Shown here: positions 23,659-33,165 of the stretch, piece by piece
Layout: each line of letters starts with the position of its first letter
Numbering within the stretch: the first letter of the stretch is position 1
Source: Alcaligenaceae bacterium
Lineage (GTDB): Bacteria; Pseudomonadota; Gammaproteobacteria; Burkholderiales; Burkholderiaceae_B
DNA length: 54,967 bases
Assembly (NCBI GenBank): GCA_947378965.1
Contig: CANCMG010000017.1
Span: forward strand, 1-54,967
Direction: 5' to 3'
Program-made: the position numbers and the translations under genes
The notes under the pieces: model-generated
Database searches by the model: none
Seen by the model: only the letters and a program-made list of their open reading frames with translations
Told to the model about the DNA's origin: nothing

Positions 23659-26600
23659 TCACTTCGCCAACGACTGATGCAGCTCTTGTAACGAATACAC
23701 CTTAATCCCAAGCCCTTCACGCAGATACTGCATGCCTTCGACGGCGGCGCGTGCACCTGCGATGGTAGTGTAGTAAGTGACCCTTGCTGCCAGCGCCTGC
23801 GTGCGAATCGCACGCGAATCGGTAATGGCGTTGCGGCGTTCTTCGACAGTGTTGATCACCAACGAAACTTCGCCGTTTTTAAGCATATCAACGATGTGCG
23901 GGCGCCCTTCGGCCACTTTGTTCACCACCATGACGGGGATACCAGCTTCTTTGATCGCGGCGGCGGTGCCGCGCGTGGCCACCACTTTAAAGCCCAGGCC
24001 ATGCAAGCCGCGAGCCACTTCAACCGCTTTAGGCTTATCTTGATTTTTAACGCTGATAAAGACGGTACCCGATTCTGGCAAGTTCACGCTTGCCGCCATT
24101 TGTGACTTCACAAAGGCCTCGCCAAAGGTCACGCCCACACCCATGACTTCGCCGGTTGATTTCATCTCTGGGCCAAGAATGGTGTCAACACCAGGAAATT
24201 TCACAAACGGAAACACAGCTTCTTTGACTGAGAAGTAATGTGGCACAACCTCTTTAGTGATGCCTTGCGCAGCCAGGGTCTTACCAGCCATGGCGCGTGC
24301 GGCGATTTTTGCCAATTGCAAGCCGGTTGCTTTAGACACGAAGGGAACCGTACGCGAAGCGCGCGGGTTCACTTCAAGCACATACACATCGCCTTTTTGT
24401 ACGGCAAACTGCACGTTCATGAGGCCCGACACGTTTAGTGCACGTGCCATCAACGCGGTTTGACGTTTGATTTCGGTGGTCATCTCAACCGACAACGAAA
24501 ACGGTGGCAAGCTACACGCCGAATCGCCAGAGTGCACACCTGCCTGCTCGATGTGTTCCATCACGCCGCCAATAAACACCTCTTGCCCATCACACAGACA
24601 ATCAACATCAATCTCGATGGCGTCGTTCAAAAAGCGATCAAGCAACACGGGCGAGTCGTTACTGACCTTCACGGCCTCGCGCATGTAACGCTCAAGGTCT
24701 GTTTGCTCGTGCACGATTTCCATGGCCCGACCACCCAGCACATAGCTTGGGCGCACCACCAACGGATAACCGATTTCTTGCGCATGGGCCAAGGCCTCGC
24801 TTTCAGTGCGTGCGGTGCGGTTAGGCGGCTGGCGCAGATTGAGCTTGGTTAATAGCTTTTGAAAACGCTCGCGGTCTTCAGCCACATCGATTGACTCGGG
24901 GCTGGTGCCAATGATGGGCACGCCGTTGGCTTCAAGCGCACGCGCGAGCTTAAGCGGCGTTTGACCACCGTACTGCACGATCATGCCCACTGGCTTTTCA
25001 ATATGCACGATTTCAAGCACGTCTTCGAGTGTGACCGGTTCAAAATACAAACGATCAGAGGTATCGTAATCGGTTGATACGGTTTCGGGGTTGCAGTTAA
25101 TCATGATGGTTTCAAAACCATCTTCGCTTAACGCTAACGCGGCATGCACGCAGCAATAATCAAACTCAATACCCTGGCCGATACGATTGGGGCCACCGCC
25201 CAGCACAATGATCTTTTTGCGATCGGTGGGTTTGGATTCGCACTCTTGCTCGTAAGTTGAATACAAATATGCCGTATTGGTCGCGAACTCTGCTGCGCAG
25301 GTATCTACACGTTTAAAGACCGGGCGCACATTGAGTTGATGGCGCAATTTACGCACTTCGCCCTCAACGGTATCCAACAAAAAAGCTAAGCGACGGTCAG
25401 AGAAACCGCGGCGCTTCAGTTGCCACAGTGTTTCGTAATCAAGGTCAGCAAGCGTACGTTGCTCAAGCGCCAACTCAATATCAACAATTTCTTTAATCTG
25501 CGCCAAAAACCAGGGGTCAATCTTGGTGAGTTGGTGCACTTCATCCATCGTGAAGCCCTGTGCAAAGGCATCGCCCACGTACCAAATACGCTCAGGGCCA
25601 GGTTCGCCCAATTCGATTTGAATCTTTTCGCGATCGGTCGTTTTCTGGTTCAAGCCATCTACACCGACCTCTAAACCGCGTAGCGCTTTTTGAAACGATT
25701 CTTGAAAGGTACGACCAATGGCCATGACTTCACCCACAGACTTCATCTGCGTGGTTAAACGCGCATCAGCCGTCGGAAATTTTTCAAACGCAAAACGCGG
25801 TACCTTGGTGACAACGTAATCAATCGTTGGCTCAAACGAAGCGGGCGTTGCACCACCCGTAATTTCGTTTTTAAGTTCGTCTAAGGTGTATCCCACGGCG
25901 AGGCGCGCGGCAACCTTAGCGATCGGAAAGCCTGTGGCTTTTGACGCCAAGGCCGATGAGCGTGAAACACGCGGATTCATCTCAATGACAATCATCCGGC
26001 CATTGAGTGGATTGACGGCGAACTGCACGTTTGAACCACCCGTATCAACGCCGATCTCGCGTAAGACCGCGATCGAGGCGTTACGCATGATTTGATATTC
26101 TTTATCGGTCAGCGTTTGAGCAGGGGCAACGGTGATCGAGTCACCGGTATGCACGCCCATCGGATCGAGGTTTTCGATTGAGCAAACGATGATGCAGTTG
26201 TCGGCGCTGTCGCGCACGACTTCCATTTCAAATTCTTTCCAGCCGAGTAAGGATTCTTCAATTAAGAGTTCGCTAGTGGGCGAAGCTTCAAGGCCACGAC
26301 GGCAAATAGTTTCGAACTCTTCGGCGTTATACGCGATACCTCCACCGCTGCCACCGAGGGTGAAGCTTGGGCGAATCACTGCTGGAAACCCTGAGGTACC
26401 TAGTTCAATGCCGATGCGACGCTGAACTTCCCAGGCCTCGTCGAGCGAGTGCGCAACGCCTGACTTGGCAGACTCAAGGCCAATCGCAGTCATGGCGACT
26501 TTAAATTTTTGACGATCTTCGGCTTTTTCAATGGCGTGCGCGTTGGCACCAATCAACTCAACGTTGTATTTTTTAAGGACGCCGTGCTTATCCAGATCAA

Positions 26601-26898
26601 GCGCGCAATTTAAGGCCGTTTGACCGCCCATTGTTGGCAGTACAGCATCAGGGCGTTCTTTTTCGATAATTTTTTCGACCACTTGCCAGGTGATAGGCTC
26701 GATGTAGGTGACATCGGCCGTTTCTGGGTCGGTCATGATCGTGGCAGGGTTGCTGTTAACCAGCACCGTGCGATAGCCCTCTGCTTTGAGGGCCTTGCAG
26801 GCCTGCGCGCCTGAATAATCAAATTCGCACGCTTGCCCAATCACAATGGGGCCAGCGCCAATAATCAGGATAGTTTTTAGATCGGTACGCTTGGGCAT
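23659..26898 (-). CDS. carB: Carbamoyl-phosphate synthase large subunit
   Basis: 1079 aa, full length. It makes carbamoyl phosphate from bicarbonate, ATP and ammonia delivered by CarA, for pyrimidine and arginine synthesis. [30 protein letters not shown] starts the first ATP-grasp half, and [21 protein letters not shown] near residue 565 starts the duplicated second half; the C-terminal MGS-like regulatory domain contains [12 protein letters not shown] and [10 protein letters not shown]. It follows carA after nine bases and ends with a strong hairpin. Confidence 0.98.
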   Translation of the reverse strand: MPKRTDLKTILIIGAGPIVIGQACEFDYSGAQACKALKAEGYRTVLVNSNPATIMTDPETADVTYIEPITWQVVEKIIEKERPDAVLPTMGGQTALNCALDLDKHGVLKKYNVELIGANAHAIEKAEDRQKFKVAMTAIGLESAKSGVAHSLDEAWEVQRRIGIELGTSGFPAVIRPSFTLGGSGGGIAYNAEEFETICRRGLEASPTSELLIEESLLGWKEFEMEVVRDSADNCIIVCSIENLDPMGVHTGDSITVAPAQTLTDKEYQIMRNASIAVLREIGVDTGGSNVQFAVNPLNGRMIVIEMNPRVSRSSALASKATGFPIAKVAARLAVGYTLDELKNEITGGATPASFEPTIDYVVTKVPRFAFEKFPTADARLTTQMKSVGEVMAIGRTFQESFQKALRGLEVGVDGLNQKTTDREKIQIELGEPGPERIWYVGDAFAQGFTMDEVHQLTKIDPWFLAQIKEIVDIELALEQRTLADLDYETLWQLKRRGFSDRRLAFLLDTVEGEVRKLRHQLNVRPVFKRVDTCAAEFATNTAYLYSTYEQECESKPTDRKKIIVLGGGPNRIGQGIEFDYCCVHAALALSEDGFETIMINCNPETVSTDYDTSDRLYFEPVTLEDVLEIVHIEKPVGMIVQYGGQTPLKLARALEANGVPIIGTSPESIDVAEDRERFQKLLTKLNLRQPPNRTARTESEALAHAQEIGYPLVVRPSYVLGGRAMEIVHEQTDLERYMREAVKVSNDSPVLLDRFLNDAIEIDVDCLCDGQEVFIGGVMEHIEQAGVHSGDSACSLPPFSLSVEMTTEIKRQTALMARALNVSGLMNVQFAVQKGDVYVLEVNPRASRTVPFVSKATGLQLAKIAARAMAGKTLAAQGITKEVVPHYFSVKEAVFPFVKFPGVDTILGPEMKSTGEVMGVGVTFGEAFVKSQMAASVNLPESGTVFISVKNQDKPKAVEVARGLHGLGFKVVATRGTAAAIKEAGIPVMVVNKVAEGRPHIVDMLKNGEVSLVINTVEERRNAITDSRAIRTQALAARVTYYTTIAGARAAVEGMQYLREGLGIKVYSLQELHQSLAK

Positions 26899-26907
26899 GG
26901 TGACTCT

Positions 26908-28083
26908 TTATTTGTTACTGGCCATCAGGCTCATGAATTGATCGAACAAGACAACGATGTCATGTGGCCCGGGGCTCGCTTCGGGGTGCCCCTGAAAACA
27001 AAAGGCAGGGCGGTCGGTTAACTCAAACCCCTGTAAGGTGCCGTCAAACAGCGACACGTGCGTGGCGCGCGCGTTAGCAGGCAAGGTTTGAGCATCTACC
27101 GCAAAGCCATGGTTTTGCGCGGTGATAAAGACCCGGCCCGAGGCCAGATGCTGCACCGGATGGTTGGAGCCGTGATGGCCCGTTTTCATCTTGACCGTCT
27201 TGGCACCAAGGGCCAAGCCCATAATCTGATGCCCTAGGCAGATGCCGAAGGTGGGCAATTTACGCTCTAGGAAGACTTTTGTGGCTGCAATCGCGTAATC
27301 GCACGGATCTGGGTCACCGGGCCCGTTAGATAAAAATACGCCATCGGGCTTGAGCTTGAAGACTTCATCTGCGGTGGTTTGGGCCGGAACAACGGTGATA
27401 CGGCAACCGCGCTCGGCCATTAAGCGCAAGATATTGGCTTTGACGCCAAAATCGTAGGCCACCACGTGGGGCAACTGACTGTCGTTTTTGCCAAAGCCTG
27501 TCTCGAGCTGCCAAGTGGTTTCTGTCCAGCTAGCCTGTTGAGTGGCAGAGACGACTTTCGCCAAATCCTGACCTGACATCCCCGGAAACTTGACGGCCAG
27601 TGCCAAGGCTTGAGTGGCATCGTCGCCCACCAAAATACAACCACCCTGCGCACCACCCTCGCGCAAAATACGCGTGAGTTTGCGCGTGTCGATTTCGGCG
27701 ATGGCGACAATACCTTGCGATTTCAGATAATCAGGCAACGACTGGGTTGACCGAAAATTAGACAATTGCTCGGGGCAATTGCGCACAATCAAGCCTGCCG
27801 CGTGAATTTTGGTGGATTCGACGTCTTCGAGGTTAACCCCGGTATTGCCAATATGCGGATACGTTAAGGTAACGATTTGGCCGCTATAGCTAGGATCTGT
27901 CAGTATTTCTTGGTAACCTGTCATAGCCGTATTGAATACGACCTCGGCTACAGTTTGGCCCTCAGCCCCTATCGAAACACCTTTAAAGATGGTTCCGTCG
28001 GCGAGCGCTAGAATTGCAACAGCACGCTTTGACTGGGGGGCGTTTTGCTTGGCTCGTAGTTCATCAAATATATTCGGCAGCAC
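26908..28083 (-). CDS. carA: Carbamoyl-phosphate synthase small (glutaminase) subunit
   Basis: About 391 aa. The class I amidotransferase domain has the nucleophile Cys in [15 protein letters not shown] and the catalytic His/Glu in [10 protein letters not shown]; the N-terminal domain begins [18 protein letters not shown]. There is no ATG near the expected start: GTG at 28083 is preceded by GGGG six bases upstream and is my choice, while TTG at 28089 is possible. The form predicted here has an extra 20-odd residues ([20 protein letters not shown]) before the conserved core. It is divergent from transaldolase across about 50 bases. Confidence 0.95.
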   Translation of the reverse strand: MLPNIFDELRAKQNAPQSKRAVAILALADGTIFKGVSIGAEGQTVAEVVFNTAMTGYQEILTDPSYSGQIVTLTYPHIGNTGVNLEDVESTKIHAAGLIVRNCPEQLSNFRSTQSLPDYLKSQGIVAIAEIDTRKLTRILREGGAQGGCILVGDDATQALALAVKFPGMSGQDLAKVVSATQQASWTETTWQLETGFGKNDSQLPHVVAYDFGVKANILRLMAERGCRITVVPAQTTADEVFKLKPDGVFLSNGPGDPDPCDYAIAATKVFLERKLPTFGICLGHQIMGLALGAKTVKMKTGHHGSNHPVQHLASGRVFITAQNHGFAVDAQTLPANARATHVSLFDGTLQGFELTDRPAFCFQGHPEASPGPHDIVVLFDQFMSLMASNK

Positions 28084-28133
28084 AATCAACCCCAGCGTAA
28101 AAAATTAGTAAGCAAACCTTGGAAGTATAACTG

Positions 28134-29087
28134 ATGGCCAGCCTTCTCGAATCCCTTCGCACCCAAACCACCGTAGTTGCCGATACCGGCGACTTTGAGA
28201 GCATGCGGCGCTATTTACCCACCGATGCGACCACCAACCCCTCTTTGATTCTCAAAGCCGTGCAACAAGAGGCTTATCGCCCCATGCTCGAGCGCTGCGT
28301 CAAAGCCAACCCCAAGGCCTCAACTAGCGATCTGGTTGATCAGCTGCTTGTTTCGTTTGGGAAAGAAATCCTTAATATCGTACCTGGCCGCGTGTCGACC
28401 GAGGTGGATGCGCGCCTGTCCTTTGATACGGTTGCCACCATCGCGCGCGCCCGACAGCTGATTTTTTTGTATCAAACGGCAGGCTTTGCCCGTGACCGTA
28501 TCCTGATCAAAATTGCCGCCACCTACGAAGGCATACAGGCCGCGCGCGTTTTAGAGGCTGAAGGCATTCACTGCAACCTGACGCTACTGTTCTCGTTGGT
28601 ACAAGCCGTTGAGAGTGCTGATGCGCGCGTACAGTTAATTTCACCCTTTGTTGGCAGAATCTACGATTGGCACAAAAAACAGCAAGGCGCCGCCTGGAAC
28701 GAGACAGCCAGCAGCGGCGTCAACGACCCAGGAGTGCTCTCAGTCTCAAAAATCTACAGTTACTACAAAAATTTTGGGATCGCGACCGAAATCATGGGCG
28801 CGAGCTTTAGAAACACTGGGCAGATTTTGGCGTTGGCCGGCTGCGATTTATTGACCATCAGCCCAGATCTGTTGGCGAACCTCAGTGACACACAGGGTGA
28901 AGTCAGCCCCTGCCTCACAGCCGCCTATGCAGAAGCGAATAAGCTAGAGCGCCTCCCTTCAGGCGAGCAGGCTTTTCGCTTTTTGCTCAATGAAGACGCG
29001 ATGGCAAGTGAGAAATTATCTGAAGGGATCAGGGCGTTTGTCGCCGATGCACGCAAACTTGATGCGCTGATCGAGGCGCAGCGTTAA
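28134..29087 (+). CDS. tal: Transaldolase
   Basis: 317-aa cytosolic enzyme of the pentose phosphate pathway, TalB type. [12 protein letters not shown] near residue 33, the Schiff-base Lys in [16 protein letters not shown] (about 132) and [11 protein letters not shown] are the family signatures. GGAAG precedes the ATG by nine bases. It is divergent from carA and convergent with an ABC permease gene. Confidence 0.97.
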   Translation: MASLLESLRTQTTVVADTGDFESMRRYLPTDATTNPSLILKAVQQEAYRPMLERCVKANPKASTSDLVDQLLVSFGKEILNIVPGRVSTEVDARLSFDTVATIARARQLIFLYQTAGFARDRILIKIAATYEGIQAARVLEAEGIHCNLTLLFSLVQAVESADARVQLISPFVGRIYDWHKKQQGAAWNETASSGVNDPGVLSVSKIYSYYKNFGIATEIMGASFRNTGQILALAGCDLLTISPDLLANLSDTQGEVSPCLTAAYAEANKLERLPSGEQAFRFLLNEDAMASEKLSEGIRAFVADARKLDALIEAQR

Positions 29088-29122
29088 ACACCCGACAATC
29101 CTGTCGCTAGTCGTAAAAGTCA

Positions 29123-29158
29123 GGCGGGTTGCAGTCATCAAAGCTGCAATCATTCGCC
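29123..29158. terminator. Bidirectional hairpin between tal and the SsuC-like gene
   Basis: TTGCAG (29129-29134) pairs with CTGCAA (29144-29149) over a 9-nt loop, and GGCG (29123-29126) pairs with CGCC (29155-29158) outside it. It lies exactly in the convergent gap; there is no clear T-run on either side. Confidence 0.45.
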
Positions 29159-29956
29159 TCACAGCTTTTCGGTTTCGCCCGATTTTGGTTGCCAGCGCAT
29201 CAAGCGCTTTTCGATGATTCCGACGAGCGAATCTAGCACCAACGCACAAGCTGTCAAGACAAAAATACCGGCAATGACGGTGTTGACATCCAGCGTACCT
29301 TCAGCTTGCAAGATCAAATAACCGACCCCAGCTGCTGAGCCCAGATACTCACCCACCACCGCACCCACAAAGGCCAAGCCAACCGAAGTATGCAAGCTTG
29401 AAAACACCCAGCTCGTGGCGCTAGGCAAATACACTTGCCTGAGTAGCTGCTTGCGATCGGCGCCTAGCATGCGAGCATTATCAAGCAAGGTTGGGCTGAC
29501 TTCTCGCACGCCCTGGTAGACGTTAAAAAACACAATAAAAAATACTAGCGTGACGGCTAACGCAACCTTTGACCAAATCCCCAAACCAAACCACATGGCA
29601 AAAATCGGCGCCAAGATGACGCGAGGCATTGAGTTCAAGGCCTTGATGTAAGGATCAAGAATATTGCTGGCCATCGGCGACAGGCCCAACCATAGCCCCA
29701 TGCCTAAGCCCGAGGTCGTACCGATAAAGAAAGCCAACATCGTTTCGGTCAAGGTAATACCCAAATGAGAATAGATGTCGCCATTGGCAACAAACCAATC
29801 CCAAATCCTGGCCCACACGCCAAGCGGCTTACCAAAAAAGAAAGCGATTTTTGGATCAGCAGACGCTAGCTGCCAGCCACCGATAATCAAAATCAAAATA
29901 CCGATTTGCCACACACGCAACGATAACTTCGAGGTGGGTTTTAAAAAATTCAACAT
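29159..29956 (-). CDS. ABC transporter permease (SsuC/TauC-like)
   Basis: 265-aa inner-membrane permease with six hydrophobic segments. The EAA-type loop is LLDNARMLGADRKQLLRQVYLPSA at about 170-193, split by the conserved ARMLGA. The family imports sulfonates, nitrate, taurine or pyrimidine precursors; nothing specific to one of these is visible. It starts one base after the ATPase gene ends, so the two are tightly coupled. Confidence 0.92.
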   Translation of the reverse strand: MLNFLKPTSKLSLRVWQIGILILIIGGWQLASADPKIAFFFGKPLGVWARIWDWFVANGDIYSHLGITLTETMLAFFIGTTSGLGMGLWLGLSPMASNILDPYIKALNSMPRVILAPIFAMWFGLGIWSKVALAVTLVFFIVFFNVYQGVREVSPTLLDNARMLGADRKQLLRQVYLPSATSWVFSSLHTSVGLAFVGAVVGEYLGSAAGVGYLILQAEGTLDVNTVIAGIFVLTACALVLDSLVGIIEKRLMRWQPKSGETEKL

Positions 29957-29957
29957 A

Positions 29958-30809
29958 TCAAGCTCGCTTTTGCTGGGCGTAGCCCTTTAAAACCTCATCG
30001 CGCAACACAGCCCAGATCGCGCCGTGCAGTTCAATAAACCGCGGCTGCATCCGCACTTCAGCGACATCACGCGGGCGCGGCAAGTCGATCACAAACTCAC
30101 CGATCGGATGGGTACCAGGCCCAGCAGACAACACCACTACGCGATCGCTCATCGCAATCGCCTCATCTAAGTCGTGAGTGATAAATAGCACAGCTTTGCG
30201 CTTGGCCATCCATAACTCAAGCACTTCGTTTTCCATCAGCTGGCGGGTTTGAATATCAAGCGCCGAGAACGGTTCATCCATCAAGATCAAATCGGGATCG
30301 CGAATCAGTGTCTGCGCCAGCATCGTGCGCTTACGCATACCGCCTGACATTTGATGTGGGAAGCGATCTTCAAAACCGCTTAACCCCACGCGCTTCATCC
30401 ATTCGCGCCCCTGCTCACAGGCTTGTGCGCGCTCAACACCCGCAAACTCAAGGCCGGCCACCACGTTATCAAGTGCTGAGCGCCACGGCAGCAACGCTTC
30501 ACCCTGAAACATATAACCCGAGCGCTTGTTGACTCCGTTTACGGATTCGCCAAACGACTCAACCACACCACTAGAAGGCGCAAGCAAACCAGCTGCAATA
30601 TTCAACAAGGTCGATTTTCCACAACCAGTCGGACCGACAACCGACACAAACTCGCCGGGTGCAACTGAGAGCGTACTGTTGGCCACCGCCGTATAGCGTT
30701 GACTAGGATCATCGCGCGACACAAACGTACAGGTGATGTCTTTTAACAAGAGCGCAGGTGTTTGTGCCTGCGACTGACCCGTGACTGCGACTGCTTCAGT
30801 GGATACCAT
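29958..30809 (-). CDS. ABC transporter ATPase (SsuB/TauB-like)
   Basis: 283 aa. Walker A GPTGCGKST, signature MSGGMRKRTMLAQ, Walker B LILMDEPFSALD and switch His in FITHDLDEAI. I start at ATG 30809; a TTG at 30812 is adjacent. It energises the permease encoded directly downstream; the binding protein gene is about 97 bases upstream on the same strand. Confidence 0.93.
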   Translation of the reverse strand: MVSTEAVAVTGQSQAQTPALLLKDITCTFVSRDDPSQRYTAVANSTLSVAPGEFVSVVGPTGCGKSTLLNIAAGLLAPSSGVVESFGESVNGVNKRSGYMFQGEALLPWRSALDNVVAGLEFAGVERAQACEQGREWMKRVGLSGFEDRFPHQMSGGMRKRTMLAQTLIRDPDLILMDEPFSALDIQTRQLMENEVLELWMAKRKAVLFITHDLDEAIAMSDRVVVLSAGPGTHPIGEFVIDLPRPRDVAEVRMQPRFIELHGAIWAVLRDEVLKGYAQQKRA

Positions 30810-30905
30810 CAACCATACTCAATTTAAGCTTTAGTTTCAAAAGATCTATTTTGTTGATGCATGCGCCGAAACGTTGATGCTTAGGTGCATGAGTTCACGT
30901 ACAGG

Positions 30906-31952
30906 TTAGACCTTCACTTCAGGGTATTTTTCATTCGCACGGCGGGTGAAATCGTTGGTCCAGGTTTTAGCGAGATCAATTTTGGCGTCACGGATTTCTG
31001 AATTGTAGGCAGCCAGTGCTCTCAAGGCAGTAGGCGGCCCGTCTTCTGGAATCATGCCATCAGGCGAAATCGCTTCAAGACATTTTTCGACCGCCTTCGT
31101 GTAAATATCTGGTTTGCCTTGAAGGTAGCTCGCGGGCACGGCCTTCGTCACACCTGCAGGGCCTGCTTTGATAATCCACTTATCAGCGCGTACGATCGCA
31201 TTGACCATTGCTTGCACTGTCTTGGGATTAGCATCGATATAGGCTTGTGGAAGATACAGGCTTCCGGCTGGCATATTGCCGCCAAAAATTTCTTGCGTGT
31301 CTTTTAAGCGACGGGTGTCCACAATCGTCAGGATTTCATTCGCCTCTTCGAGCGTGGTAATCACGGGATCAATATTTGACAGCGCATCAATGTGGCCCTC
31401 GCGAACCGCCGAGATCGCACCTGCACCCGCGCCAACACCGATGAACGAGACATCGGTCGGCTTCAACCCATGCTTGGCTAAATAAAAGCTTGCGATCATG
31501 CTGGTCGACGAACCCGGCGCTGTCACACCGATTTTTTTACCGCGCAAATCTGCCGCCGTTTTGAAATTTGGCAGAGTCTTTTTCGAAACGCCCACCGTAA
31601 TCATGGGGCAACGCCCCTGCAAGACGATACAACGAAAAAACTGACCCTTAGACTGCAAATTAATCGTGTGCTCGTAGGCGCCGGATACCACGTCAGCACT
31701 GCCACCGACCACTGCCTGTAACGATTTTGAGCCACCGGCAAAATCAGAAATTTTGACGTCTAGACCTTCGTCTTTAAAGTAGCCCAACTGTTCAGCAATC
31801 GTGAGCGCTTGGTAATAGGTACCGACCTTACCGCCCACTGCGATATGCACACTGGCTTTTTCAAGTTTCTGAGCCAACACCAAAGACGGTGCAGCCGATA
31901 ACAGGCCGGCTGAACCGGCGAACTGAAGCAACTGACGGCGTGAAATCGACAT
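30906..31952 (-). CDS. ABC transporter substrate-binding protein (NMT1/SsuA-like)
   Basis: 348-aa periplasmic binding protein. The N-terminus SRRQLLQFAGSAGLLSAAPS looks like a Tat or Tat-like signal peptide, with cleavage near VLAQK. The mature part has the NMT1-type GYFKDEGLDVKISDFAGGSKSLQAVVGGSADV, split by a small-ligand lobe, and IGVTAPGSSTSM. It begins the three-gene importer operon reading leftward. The ligand is unknown. Confidence 0.9.
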   Translation of the reverse strand: MSISRRQLLQFAGSAGLLSAAPSLVLAQKLEKASVHIAVGGKVGTYYQALTIAEQLGYFKDEGLDVKISDFAGGSKSLQAVVGGSADVVSGAYEHTINLQSKGQFFRCIVLQGRCPMITVGVSKKTLPNFKTAADLRGKKIGVTAPGSSTSMIASFYLAKHGLKPTDVSFIGVGAGAGAISAVREGHIDALSNIDPVITTLEEANEILTIVDTRRLKDTQEIFGGNMPAGSLYLPQAYIDANPKTVQAMVNAIVRADKWIIKAGPAGVTKAVPASYLQGKPDIYTKAVEKCLEAISPDGMIPEDGPPTALRALAAYNSEIRDAKIDLAKTWTNDFTRRANEKYPEVKV

Positions 31953-32073
31953 GAGCGTCTCTCGTAAAGTTATTGGTTGAACTATTTAAACATAGCGCTG
32001 CCCGAGCGCGCCACGGAGTTTACCCGTAACCGATTCAGGTTTCAGTCGAGAACTGGGCTATGAGCCCACGTAC

Positions 32074-32096
32074 AAAACGAACCCCTTGGGGGTTTT
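32074..32096 (-). terminator. Intrinsic terminator after recR
   Basis: On the minus strand AACCCC and GGGGTT form a 6-bp stem over a short loop, preceded by AAAA and followed by CGTTTTG. It starts about 52 bases past the recR stop. The plus strand also reads GGGGGTTTTC after the stem, so it could act in both directions. A second perfect hairpin, TGGGCT-ATG-AGCCCA, lies at 32054-32068. Confidence 0.65.
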
Positions 32097-32147
32097 CTGC
32101 ATGCGAGTCGGCAAGGACCTTAGTGCGCCTTGCTGAGGTCAGACAAC

Positions 32148-32756
32148 TCAAGTGGGCTTGCGCTCAAGCAGCGCCCACGCAACGGTGCCTGCGTCAACGT
32201 ATTCAATCTCGCTACCGGCGGGCACGCCACGGGCAAGCCTGGTGACTTTGATGCCTTTGACGCGTAAAGCTTCACCAAGGTAGTGCGCCGTGGTTTCACC
32301 TTCAGCGGTGAAATTAGTCGCCAAGATCACCTCTTGTACGACCCCATTCGTTGCACGCTCAAGGACACGGTCAAAATCGAGTTCGTCTGGCCCTCTACCC
32401 TCAAGCGGCGCCAGACTGCCCATTAAAACGTAATACAAACCCTGGTAACCACGAGTGGCTTCAATCGAATTTTGATCTGCTGGCGTTTCAACGATACACA
32501 GCAGGCTCGCATCGCGCTCGGTGTGCTCGCAGGTCGCGCATACTGGCGTTTCTGTGAAGCCATTGCACAATTGACAATGTTGTAAGCGTTGCACCGCGTC
32601 GGTGAGCGCCTGGCCAAGTTGCTGCGCAGCCTTTAAGTCGTGCTGCAATAAATGATAGACCATGCGACGCGCTGTACGCTCACCCACGCCGGGTAAACGG
32701 CGCAAGGCCTCGACTAAGGCTAAGAGCGGTTGCGGCTCAGACGGCGATGTACTCAT
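32148..32756 (-). CDS. recR: Recombination mediator protein RecR
   Basis: 202 aa. RecR acts with RecO and RecF to load RecA at gaps. Visible are the helix-hairpin-helix [15 protein letters not shown], the Cys4 zinc finger [16 protein letters not shown] (about 60-75) and the Toprim domain beginning [14 protein letters not shown]. The start overlaps the ybaB stop as TAATG. Its position after dnaX and ybaB is the conserved order in proteobacteria. Confidence 0.97.
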   Translation of the reverse strand: MSTSPSEPQPLLALVEALRRLPGVGERTARRMVYHLLQHDLKAAQQLGQALTDAVQRLQHCQLCNGFTETPVCATCEHTERDASLLCIVETPADQNSIEATRGYQGLYYVLMGSLAPLEGRGPDELDFDRVLERATNGVVQEVILATNFTAEGETTAHYLGEALRVKGIKVTRLARGVPAGSEIEYVDAGTVAWALLERKPT

Positions 32757-33082
32757 TAAAAAGGAAGCTTCATCCCAGGTGGCAAAGGCATACCAGCAGT
32801 GACGCCAGCCATTTTTTCTGACGAGGTCGACTCAGCTTTACGCAGGGCGTCATTAAACGCGGCCGCAACCAAATCTTCGAGCATATCTTTATCATCGGCC
32901 AGCAAACTTGGATCAATCGTGACCCGCTTGACATCATGGCGGCAAGTCATCGTGACTTTAACCAGGTTACCGCCCGCAGCGCCTTCAACCAAAATTTCAG
33001 CCAAGGCGTCTTGCGCCTTTTTCATATTCTCTTGCATCTGCTGCGCCTGGCGCATCAAACCTGCAATCTGCCCTTTCATCAT
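32756..33082 (-). CDS. ybaB: YbaB/EbfC family nucleoid-associated protein
   Basis: 108 aa dimeric DNA-binding protein. The N-terminal coiled segment [22 protein letters not shown] and the core [24 protein letters not shown] are typical. Its ATG at 33082 (twin ATGATG) is separated from dnaX by a short-repeat tract, and its stop overlaps recR. Confidence 0.96.
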   Translation of the reverse strand: MMKGQIAGLMRQAQQMQENMKKAQDALAEILVEGAAGGNLVKVTMTCRHDVKRVTIDPSLLADDKDMLEDLVAAAFNDALRKAESTSSEKMAGVTAGMPLPPGMKLPF

Positions 33083-33100
33083 AGTGAGATGTCCTGAAAT

Positions 33101-33156
33101 GAATAAGTGAATAAGTGAATAAGTGAATAAGTGATTAAGTGATTAAGTGATTAAGT
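33101..33156 (-). repeat. Seven-copy 8-bp microsatellite between dnaX and ybaB
   Basis: On the plus strand GAATAAGT is repeated four times (33101-33132) and GATTAAGT three times (33133-33156) without interruption. It occupies most of the gap between the dnaX stop and the ybaB start. Confidence 0.97.
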
Positions 33157-33165
33157 GATGATGAC

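Noticed and set aside
33101-33156. Possible CRISPR array
   Set aside because: Units are 8 bp, contiguous and without spacers.
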